In this document: positions 5,585-12,348 of the stretch, in pieces | Numbering within the stretch: the first letter of the stretch is position 1 | How the letters are laid out: the number at the start of each line of letters is the position of its first letter | Virus record (IMG/VR): IMGVR_UViG_3300007540_000157 | Coordinates: 1-20,877 of that record | Reading direction: 5' to 3' (one strand) | DNA: 20,877 bases | From: a virus | Notes under the pieces: model-generated | Told to the model about the DNA's origin: nothing | What the model saw: the letters and a program-made list of their open reading frames with translations, nothing else | Database searches by the model: none | Translations under genes and position numbers: made by a program

Positions 5585-6846
5585 TGGCAAGTACATTTGT
5601 AAATAATTTAAGACTCGAAGAGATGACCACTGGTGAACAGTCGGGAACTTGGGGTACAAAAACAAACACTAATTTAGAATTAGTAGGTGAAGCGTTAGGT
5701 TTTGGTACAGAAGCTATCACAACAAATGCAAATACTCATGCAACAACAGTAGCGGATGCAACTTCTGATGCAGGTAGAGCAATATATATAATATATACTG
5801 GAACATTAGATTCAGCTTGTACTATTACCATTGGTCCAGACACCTTGAAACGAGTTCATATAATTAAAAATGGAACAAGTGGATCACAAAACATACTTAT
5901 AAAGCAAGGATCCGGTGGTGGTGCAGCCGTTACCATTCTTCCAGGAGAAACTAAAGTTGTTTCATTAGATGGTGGTGGCAGTGGTGCAATAGTAACAGAT
6001 GTTTTTAGTAGCTTAAATTTAGCAGGTACAACCAAAGTAGATGATCTTACAGTATCAGATGATCTTATAGTTGGTGACGATTTAACTTTGAGTTCAGACA
6101 GTGCAGTTGTAACATTTGGAGCAGATAGTGATACTACATTAACACATACAGATGGTACTGGACTTACACTTAACGGCACTAATAAATTAACATTTGGTGA
6201 TGCCGCTAGTTTTGTACATCAAAGTTCTGATGGTGTTTTAACAGTAGATGGTGAGGCAACCATTGATTTAAATGCAAGTACAGCCGTTCTTGTAAGTAAT
6301 GATTTAAAATTAAACAGTGATTCAGCAGTAGTAGGTTTTGGAGCAGATAACGACACTACACTGACTCATACTGATGGAACTGGTTTAACATTAAATAGTA
6401 CAAATAAATTAACATTTGGTGATGCAGCAAGTTTTGTTCATCAGTCAAGTGATGGAGTTTTGACAGTGGCTGGTGAAGCAACCATAGCTTTAGCTGCATC
6501 AACTGCCGTTACTGTAAGTAATGACATAACAGTAGCTGGAAGAGCAACAGGTACACAAACAGCAGATAATGATGGTAACTTTGATTTAACAGTAAGTAAT
6601 TTTTGGACATTTACTCCAGATGGTAATGACACTATTACATTAACTAATCCTGCTATTGGTCAATCTGGTGTTATTTATTTAGATAACTCTGGTGGGCATA
6701 CACTTTCGGCTCATGCTTCATTAGCTATTAATGCTGATGTATTAAGTGCTTTAACAACAGCAGGTAAATACATGATTTCTTATTACTGTACTGCTACAAG
6801 TGGTAATGACACAATATTAGTGTCTGCAACAGGAGCATTAACATAA
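5584..6846 (+). CDS. fibre-like virion protein with two 74-residue repeats
   Basis: 420 residues. Residues 1-40 (FVNNLRLEEMTTGEQSGTWG, then TNTNLELVGEALG) are the N-terminal block typical of many marine-phage fibre or appendage proteins. Residues 50-150 form a beta domain with a VHIIKNGTSGSQNILIKQ strand set. Residues 165-312 are two tandem 74-residue repeats, followed at 313 by the start of a third (NDITVAGRATG). The C-terminal domain (from about 339, FWTFTPDGNDTITLTNPA, then YMISYYCTATSGNDTILVSA) is a compact beta end that may be needed for trimer formation. These repeats, of the FGADxDTTLTHTDGTGL kind, are characteristic of marine-phage fibres. The start overlaps the previous stop (TAATG). 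A rod-like trimeric fibre or fibre base is the best guess. Confidence 0.7.
   Translation: MASTFVNNLRLEEMTTGEQSGTWGTKTNTNLELVGEALGFGTEAITTNANTHATTVADATSDAGRAIYIIYTGTLDSACTITIGPDTLKRVHIIKNGTSGSQNILIKQGSGGGAAVTILPGETKVVSLDGGGSGAIVTDVFSSLNLAGTTKVDDLTVSDDLIVGDDLTLSSDSAVVTFGADSDTTLTHTDGTGLTLNGTNKLTFGDAASFVHQSSDGVLTVDGEATIDLNASTAVLVSNDLKLNSDSAVVGFGADNDTTLTHTDGTGLTLNSTNKLTFGDAASFVHQSSDGVLTVAGEATIALAASTAVTVSNDITVAGRATGTQTADNDGNFDLTVSNFWTFTPDGNDTITLTNPAIGQSGVIYLDNSGGHTLSAHASLAINADVLSALTTAGKYMISYYCTATSGNDTILVSATGALT
6076..6519 (+). repeat. two tandem 222-bp coding repeats (74 aa each)
   Basis: Unit 1 is 6076-6297 and unit 2 is 6298-6519. At protein level 64 of 74 residues are identical. The DNA is much more different, with many synonymous codon changes; over the shared 14 residues TTLTHTDGTGLTLN (from 6133), 8 of 14 codons differ. 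A third unit begins at 6520 but breaks off after about 8-10 residues. The pattern fits an old duplication kept under protein-level selection. Confidence 0.85.
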
Positions 6847-6847
6847 T

Positions 6848-9385
6848 ATGTCTTTACTTCCAACAATAGGTGCAATTGACCAAGACACAGGTTTCTATAA
6901 TGGTGTTGCTACACAGTCAGTGAGGTTTGATGATGGTAGTAGTGCTTTTTTAAGTAGAACTCCAGCAGGTGCTTCCACTAATTTAAAAGCATTTACTTTT
7001 TCAACTTGGGTCAAAAGAAGTAGTGTATCTGGTGCTACACACACGCTATTTTCAGCAGGTGCAAACTCTAATGATGTTACTATGATTAGATTTGAGGGAA
7101 ATGGCATAACCGACACTCAACTTTCTTTTTTTAATTACACAAGTGGAAGTTTAACCACTACCCTTAAAACAAAAGCAAAATTTAGAGATTCTTCTGCTTG
7201 GTACAATATTATTGTTGCTTGTGACACAACACAAAGTGGTGCTAATAAAGCAAAGATTTATGTAAATGGTGTTTTAGTTGATGATTGGCACGATTCAAGC
7301 CATGACGAATATCCTAATGACAATTCAACATTTCAATTTGGTAATAATGTTGTACATAGGCTTGGCTCTCTAGCTTATTCTACTACCCAACTTTTTGACG
7401 GGTATATGGCAGAAACTAATTTTGTAGAAAATACACAGCTTGCACCATCAGTATTTGGAGAGCTAAAAAATGGTGTCTGGATACCTATAGCACCTTCACC
7501 AACTTATGGTACAAATGGTTTTAGATTACAGTTTGAAGATAATGCTGTAGGTACTCCAGAAAATGAAGGAGTTGTTGAAGATGATAATATTGGTAGGGAT
7601 TCATCTGGTGAACACAATCATTTTACATCTAGTGGTATAGTCGCATCTGATTGTGCTATGCCTGATAGTCCTGAGAATAACTTCTGCACCCTTAATCCTT
7701 TAGACAAAGTTTTAACTTCATCTGCTCTTTCAGAAGGCAATTTAAGTGTTTCAGCAGGCACTGGCAGTGCTTGGAATAATATTATAAACTCAACTTTTAG
7801 CCTTACATCTGGAAAGTGGTATTGGGAAGTTTGTCAAAGTGGTTCAGGAGGTTTTGGTAAAATTGGTGTTAGACAAAATAATTCATTGACTTCAGCAGAT
7901 GGTCCTACAGCAGGAGCATCAGAAGTATATTTATATGGTGGTAATAAGCATCAAGGCTCAACTTCAACAAATAGTGCTTACTATGGTTCAAATATGTATG
8001 CAGATGGAAATATTTTTGGTGTTGCAGTGGATATGGACGCAGGGAAAATTTGGGTAGCAAAAAATAATACTTATGGAGGTAGTGCCGACCCTACAACTGG
8101 TAATGGTGCTATGTTTACCAATCTTACTGAACCACAATCACCATCATTTTCTAGTTATAATAATGCAGGGACGTTTAATTTTGGACAAGATGATACATTT
8201 GCAGGAAACAAAACAAGTGGTTCAGCTAATGCCACAGATTCTGAAGGAATAGGTCAATTTTATTATTCGCCACCATCAGGCTTTCTAGCAATATGCACAG
8301 CTAATCTTCCAGAACCAACCATAAGTCCTAATGCTGATACACAAGCTGATGACCATTTTAATACAATATTATATACAGCAAATGGTTCTGCTTCAAGAGC
8401 CATAACGGGGGTTGGTTTTAAACCTGATTGGTTGTGGGTAAAATCAAGGTCTGCTACATATTATCATGGGTTGTGGGATTCAAGCAGAACAAATAAATCT
8501 GCATTATACTCAAATGCTACAGATGATGAAGATACTTCAACAGCAGGAACATTAGGTTCACTTGATGCTGATGGTTTTACTACACCAAATGTAAGTGGTG
8601 GTGGTTTCATTAATATTGGTTCTACAACATACGTTGCTTGGAACTGGAAAGCAAATGGTGGCACAACCTCAACAAATGATGCAAGTGCAACAAGTATAGG
8701 CTCACAAGATAGTGTGATTCAAGCAAATACCACAGCAGGATTTAGCATTGTAACTTATACTGGTACTGGTTCAAATGATACTTTTGCTCATGGAGTGCAA
8801 GTTAATGGTGTAGCTACAGCACCAAATTGGATTATACATAAAAGAAGAGATTCTGCTCAACATTGGGTTCATTATCATGTGGGAATTGGAAATACAAGGT
8901 CAGTCTTATTTAATACAGATGCACAAAATAGTGCTTCAGCAGTTAATTTTAATAATACATCACCTACACCAACTGTTTTTTCATTAGGCACAGATGCTTA
9001 TGCAAATGCTAGTGGTGGTACTTATGTAGCCTATTGTTTTGCTGCTATAGAAGGCTACTCAAAGTTTGGCAGTTATACTGGAAATGGTAATGCAGATGGT
9101 ACGTTTGTCTATACTGGATTTAGACCTGCTTGGGTTCTTATAAAAAAATTTAATGCTAGTGGTACGGATTGGATGCTAGTGGATTCTACAAGAGATACTA
9201 TAAACCCAGTAGATAACACTTTGTTTCCAAGTGGAAACACTCAAGAATTAGATGGTGATGATAAAGATTTTGTTAGTAATGGTTTTAAACATAGGTCTAC
9301 TGGTTCTTCTGAAAACGCATCAGGTGACACATACATATACATAGCATTTGCCGAAGTGCCATTTAAATATGCTAATGGTGGCTGA
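6848..9385 (+). CDS. multidomain lectin-like putative receptor-binding protein
   Basis: 845 residues, beginning 1 nt after the previous stop. Residues about 20-225 look like a concanavalin/LamG-type domain (AFTFSTWVKRSS, then KAKIYVNGVLVDDW). Residues about 287-445 resemble a SPRY-like domain (GKWYWEVCQSGSGGFGKIGV, then IFGVAVDMDAGKIWVAKN), followed by YYSPPSGFLAICTANLPEP, a linker I know from marine phages. Residues about 500-845 hold three related beta units starting near 502, 632 and 739, each with a YTGNG-like strand and a GFxPxWxxxK strand (GFKPDWLWVKSR; APNWIIHKRRD; GFRPAWVLIKKF). The C-terminus FAEVPFKYANGG is typical for the family. Multiple carbohydrate-binding-type folds in one long virion protein suggest adhesion to the host surface. 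Ligand unknown. Confidence 0.7.
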   Translation: MSLLPTIGAIDQDTGFYNGVATQSVRFDDGSSAFLSRTPAGASTNLKAFTFSTWVKRSSVSGATHTLFSAGANSNDVTMIRFEGNGITDTQLSFFNYTSGSLTTTLKTKAKFRDSSAWYNIIVACDTTQSGANKAKIYVNGVLVDDWHDSSHDEYPNDNSTFQFGNNVVHRLGSLAYSTTQLFDGYMAETNFVENTQLAPSVFGELKNGVWIPIAPSPTYGTNGFRLQFEDNAVGTPENEGVVEDDNIGRDSSGEHNHFTSSGIVASDCAMPDSPENNFCTLNPLDKVLTSSALSEGNLSVSAGTGSAWNNIINSTFSLTSGKWYWEVCQSGSGGFGKIGVRQNNSLTSADGPTAGASEVYLYGGNKHQGSTSTNSAYYGSNMYADGNIFGVAVDMDAGKIWVAKNNTYGGSADPTTGNGAMFTNLTEPQSPSFSSYNNAGTFNFGQDDTFAGNKTSGSANATDSEGIGQFYYSPPSGFLAICTANLPEPTISPNADTQADDHFNTILYTANGSASRAITGVGFKPDWLWVKSRSATYYHGLWDSSRTNKSALYSNATDDEDTSTAGTLGSLDADGFTTPNVSGGGFINIGSTTYVAWNWKANGGTTSTNDASATSIGSQDSVIQANTTAGFSIVTYTGTGSNDTFAHGVQVNGVATAPNWIIHKRRDSAQHWVHYHVGIGNTRSVLFNTDAQNSASAVNFNNTSPTPTVFSLGTDAYANASGGTYVAYCFAAIEGYSKFGSYTGNGNADGTFVYTGFRPAWVLIKKFNASGTDWMLVDSTRDTINPVDNTLFPSGNTQELDGDDKDFVSNGFKHRSTGSSENASGDTYIYIAFAEVPFKYANGG

Positions 9386-9392
9386 TTAATTA

Positions 9393-9399
9393 AAAGGAG
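9393..9399 (+). promoter_or_regulatory. strong ribosome binding site before the fibre-assembly-like gene
   Basis: AAAAGGAGA-type sequence in the short gap between 9385 and 9406, about 6 nt before the ATG. It is one of the best Shine-Dalgarno matches in the window, in one of the few true intergenic gaps, suggesting independent and efficient initiation here. Confidence 0.6.
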
Positions 9400-9405
9400 A
9401 AAATA

Positions 9406-9960
9406 ATGGCTTGGAAACATAATGGTAGAACCATAAAAATAGGAAAAGCATGGGTAAGTGATGATAATACTAAATACCCTCGTCAATGGAACAATCTTAC
9501 AGATGCAGAAAAAAAGTCTGCTGGTTTGGTTTGGGAAGATGATCCAGTAGTAGAAACTTTTGATGATAAGTTTTATTGGGCAAAAGATATTGAACGTAAA
9601 CTAGCAGATGAAAATGTAGTTGATGAAGATGGCAATGCAGTCATTGACCCTATGACTGGAAAGCAAATGGTTCAGTTAGGTCTTAAATCTATATGGGTTG
9701 CACAAACAAAATCAACTGCAAATAGTTTATTACAAAAATCAGATTGGGAAATAACAAGAAAAGCAGAAAAAGGAACTGCGATAGCTAGTGCTACAAGCAC
9801 ATATAGAGATAAAGTGCGAACTGCCTGTAATACAATAGAAACAAAAATAAATAATTGTTCTAATCTTACTGCTTTTAAGGCATTGTTTGATACACCAACT
9901 GATAGTGATGGCAATCCTACTGCCAATTCACCTATATATGATTTTCCTGATGAGGGTTAA
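9406..9960 (+). CDS. tail fibre assembly-like protein
   Basis: 184 residues. Residues 1-45 (MAWKHNGRTIKIGKAWVSDD, then YPRQWNNLTDAEKKSAGLVW) and the middle DKFYWAKDIERKLAD form a conserved beginning that I know from marine phages. Residues about 107-140 contain LLQKSDWEITRKAEKGTAI, then YRDKVRTACNTIETKIN. This is a pattern related to the W-x-x-x-RKAE-x-G and YR-x-x-VR region of phage tail fibre assembly proteins. Such proteins often follow the fibre gene they help to fold, as here, directly after the 845-residue adhesin. A chaperone role is inferred from similarity and position; a minor virion role is possible. A strong ribosome binding site precedes it. Confidence 0.6.
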   Translation: MAWKHNGRTIKIGKAWVSDDNTKYPRQWNNLTDAEKKSAGLVWEDDPVVETFDDKFYWAKDIERKLADENVVDEDGNAVIDPMTGKQMVQLGLKSIWVAQTKSTANSLLQKSDWEITRKAEKGTAIASATSTYRDKVRTACNTIETKINNCSNLTAFKALFDTPTDSDGNPTANSPIYDFPDEG

Positions 9961-9962
9961 TA

Positions 9963-10541
9963 ATGCCTTTAGCAAAGCTACAATTCAAGCCCGGAATAAA
10001 TAAAGAAACAACATCTTATTCTAATAAAGGTGGATGGAATGATTGTGATCTTGTTCGGTTTCGTTTTGGCTATCCAGAAAAAATAGGCGGATGGGAAAAG
10101 TACTCAACAAGTACTTTTCTTGGTGATTCTCGTTCTCTACATTCTTGGGCAAACTTACAAGGAAATAAATATTTAGGTATAGGTACAGAATTAAAATTCT
10201 ATATTGAAGAATCTGAAGGTTATAATGATATAACACCTTTAAGAAGAAAAGTTGTTGGTGGAGAAGTTGTATTTGAACTTGGAGTGGGAGAAACAGTTAA
10301 CTTTACTGTAAGTGGACTAGTAGGAACCACGGCACTTGGAAGTGAAATAGTGAACGCAGTTTCAAACGCACAATTTACTCCAGTGATAGTAGATGGTTTA
10401 TCTTCTACCGCAGAGCTTGGCACAGTGGCAGTACAAACAGACTTATTACTTGTCACTCAAGTTGGTACAGTGATAATAGGTGGTGATGCACATGATGGTG
10501 GAGCTACAAATAGTAACACTACGATTGATGTTAATGGATAA
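9963..10541 (+). CDS. P22 gp10-like stabilisation protein, N-terminal part ended by in-frame TAA
   Basis: 192 residues. Residues 1-90 (LQFKPGINKETTSYSNKGGW, then CDLVRFRFGYPEKIGGW and YNDITPLRRK) are the conserved N-terminus of the marine-phage version of the P22 gp10 packaged-DNA stabilisation protein, which closes the tail machine below the adaptor. In relatives this is normally followed without interruption by a beta module and the main domain. Here, about 95 residues of another beta type come first (SGLVGTTALGSEIV, then GLSSTAELGTVAVQ), like those in the 4772 product, and then a TAA at 10539-10541. The frame continues unchanged 3 nt later in the next gene. The two parts are thus either two chains, a readthrough product, or an assembly artefact. 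Confidence 0.65.
   Translation: MPLAKLQFKPGINKETTSYSNKGGWNDCDLVRFRFGYPEKIGGWEKYSTSTFLGDSRSLHSWANLQGNKYLGIGTELKFYIEESEGYNDITPLRRKVVGGEVVFELGVGETVNFTVSGLVGTTALGSEIVNAVSNAQFTPVIVDGLSSTAELGTVAVQTDLLLVTQVGTVIIGGDAHDGGATNSNTTIDVNG
10093..10121 (+). repeat. long perfect hairpin inside the gp10-like gene
   Basis: GAAAAGTACT (10095-10104) pairs perfectly with AGTACTTTTC (10110-10119) around a CAACA loop. In RNA two G-U pairs extend the stem to 12. A short T run is part of the 3' arm. The stem is AT-rich and lies in a coding region, so it is a weak terminator at best. Confidence 0.45.
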
Positions 10542-10544
10542 AAA

Positions 10545-12086
10545 ATGGCTATAACTTTTACAACTTCGACTTCTGCTACACAAGTCACAGTTAATGATTC
10601 TGGTCATGGAGCTTTGGCAAATGATTTTGTTACTTTTAGTAGTGCTAACACAGGTAATTCATCGTTAAATACTCAAATAAATAATGAGTTCTCTATTACA
10701 TCAATAACAAATGCCAACAGTTATATCATCACACTTAGTGAAAATGCTGCTGCTACTTTGTCTAGTGCAGGTTCGGCAGATGCAGAGTATCAAGTAACCA
10801 TAGGAATTAACACTGTTGTGCCCGGTGATGGATATGGTGCAGGTACTTGGGGAGCAGATGGATGGGGGTCAGCCTCTGGAGAAACTGCTGGTGGTGGCAC
10901 TCTACGTTTATGGTCGCAAGATAATTTTGGCGAAGATTTGATTTTTAATCAAAGAGATAGTTTTATTTATTACTGGGATAAAAGTTTAGGTTTATCTACG
11001 AGAGCAAAAAATTTACTTGAGCTATCTGATGACGCTCCTAAAAAATCAAGAAAAGTTATTGTCTCTGAAAGAGATCGTCATGTTCTTTGTTTTGGAGCAA
11101 ACCCTATAGGATCGGATGTACAAGATCGAATGCTTGTAAGATTTAGTCATCAAGAAAATCCTTTTTTATGGACACCCACTGCAACCAATACAGCAGGTGA
11201 TTTAAGAATCGGTTCTGGTTCTGAAATAATAACTGCGGTTAAAACAAGAAGAGAAACAATTATACTTACAGATACTTCTGTACATAGTATGCAGTTTATT
11301 GGTCCACCTTTTACTTTTGGAATAAATCAACTCGCAAGTTCTATCACAGTCAAAGGTTTTAATTCGGCAGTAGCCGTAGGTGATTCTGTTTTTTGGATGG
11401 GCTATGATCGTTTTTATGTTTATGATGGTCGTGTTCAAGTTATACCTTGTTCTGTAAGAGATCATGTATTTCAAAATTTCAATGAGACACAATCAGATAA
11501 AGTTTTTGCGGGTGTTAACTCTGCTTTTGGAGAAGTGTTTTGGTTTTATCCTTCTGAAACTAATTCTGGTGCGAATGGCGGCACAGACGAAAACGATAAA
11601 TATGTTGTATACAACTATGATCAGAAAATCTGGTATGTTGGCTCACTAGCGAGAACATCTTGGGTTGACAGAGGAGTGTACCAATATCCTTTAGCTACAG
11701 ACTCTAGCTTTGTGTATAATCATGAAAAAGGTAATGATAACGATGGCACTGCCTTTACATCATTTATTGAATCAAGTCCGATTGACATACAAGACGGTGA
11801 TCAATTTGTTTTCTTACGAAGAATGATACCAGATGTTAGTTTTGATAACAGTGATACTGGAATAAGCACTGATAATAATAAAGCCGTTTTTTCTTTAAAA
11901 GCACAACGAAGCCATAACGGTGGTTTTATAAAAACATCAACGAACAATGTTACACCGACCACGGAGCTTAATCATTTAAGATTGCGTGGAAGGTCTTTTG
12001 GTCTTAGAGTAGAGAGTACAACACAAGGTGTAAACTGGAGATTTGGAACACCAAGAGTTGATGTGAGAGTGGATGGAGATAGATGA
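10545..12086 (+). CDS. P22 gp10-like stabilisation protein, main part
   Basis: 513 residues, in the same frame as the preceding gene and separated from it only by TAA and AAA. Residues 1-90 are a beta module (TQVTVNDSGHGALANDFVTF, then NSYIITL) that is also present in the 2072-2590 product. Next comes GAGTWGADGWGSASGE, then the main domain: LWSQDNFGEDLIFNQRD, RHVLCFGANPIGSDVQDRM, SHQENPFLWTPTATNTAGDL, TSVHSMQFIGPPFTFG, SVFWMGYDRFYVYDGRVQVI. This succession is characteristic of the large gp10-like proteins of marine podoviruses. There is no good Shine-Dalgarno before ATG 10545 (only GGAT), which fits coupling to the upstream stop or stop readthrough. The probable role is part of the tail hub that keeps packaged DNA in place. 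Confidence 0.7.
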   Translation: MAITFTTSTSATQVTVNDSGHGALANDFVTFSSANTGNSSLNTQINNEFSITSITNANSYIITLSENAAATLSSAGSADAEYQVTIGINTVVPGDGYGAGTWGADGWGSASGETAGGGTLRLWSQDNFGEDLIFNQRDSFIYYWDKSLGLSTRAKNLLELSDDAPKKSRKVIVSERDRHVLCFGANPIGSDVQDRMLVRFSHQENPFLWTPTATNTAGDLRIGSGSEIITAVKTRRETIILTDTSVHSMQFIGPPFTFGINQLASSITVKGFNSAVAVGDSVFWMGYDRFYVYDGRVQVIPCSVRDHVFQNFNETQSDKVFAGVNSAFGEVFWFYPSETNSGANGGTDENDKYVVYNYDQKIWYVGSLARTSWVDRGVYQYPLATDSSFVYNHEKGNDNDGTAFTSFIESSPIDIQDGDQFVFLRRMIPDVSFDNSDTGISTDNNKAVFSLKAQRSHNGGFIKTSTNNVTPTTELNHLRLRGRSFGLRVESTTQGVNWRFGTPRVDVRVDGDR

Positions 12087-12310
12087 GTAGACAATTAGTA
12101 CCACCTACATTTTCGTTAGCACCAGAAGAATATGACGTTGCTTATTTTAACGATTTAGTAAGAAGTTTAAGCCAACTTGTGGTACAATTACAAAACCCTG
12201 GAGAGCTTAGAGGAACTAAGATTACTTTAACTGATTTACCTACAAGTGATACTGACTTAGAGGTGGGTGCTTTGTTTAATGACAATGGGACAGTTAAAGT
12301 TAAGGCATAG
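12083..12310 (+). CDS. small conserved companion of the gp10-like protein
   Basis: 75 residues, overlapping the preceding stop in an ATGA junction. The start (SRQLVPPTFSLAPEEYDVAY, then NDLVRSLSQLVVQLQNPGE) and the end (LTDLPTSDTDLEVGALFNDN, then GTVKVKA) match a short protein that commonly follows the gp10-like gene in marine phages. The L-P-T-S-x-x-L-x-x-G-x-L-F/Y-N-D-x-G-x-V-K-V ending is recognisable as a short beta hairpin motif found at the end of several phage fibre proteins. It is probably a minor virion component; in function it could replace a small tail-needle or plug protein, but this is not shown. Confidence 0.6.
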   Translation: MSRQLVPPTFSLAPEEYDVAYFNDLVRSLSQLVVQLQNPGELRGTKITLTDLPTSDTDLEVGALFNDNGTVKVKA

Positions 12311-12314
12311 ACGA

Positions 12315-12343
12315 TTGAATAAATAACAAATAATTGGTATTAT
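12315..12343 (+). promoter_or_regulatory. candidate sigma-70-type promoter in the largest gap
   Basis: TTGAAT (12315-12320) and TATTAT (12338-12343) are separated by 17 nt, in the 38-nt gap 12311-12348. Matches to consensus are 4/6 and 5/6. Transcription would start at about 12350, at the ATG of the next gene, which has no Shine-Dalgarno. The region is very AT-rich, so a chance match is possible. Confidence 0.35.
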
Positions 12344-12348
12344 AAATT

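Noticed and set aside
4772-9385. Diversity-generating retroelement in the appendage genes
   Set aside because: No reverse transcriptase, template repeat or C-type-lectin variable region can be seen in the window; the repeats present are ordinary tandem protein repeats.
10093-10121. Hairpin as an intrinsic terminator
   Set aside because: It is AT-rich, the T run is part of the stem rather than after it, and the conserved coding sequence continues through it.
11464-11649. 61-codon + strand frame inside the gp10-like gene
   Set aside because: Shadow frame within a well conserved domain, no ribosome binding site or motif.
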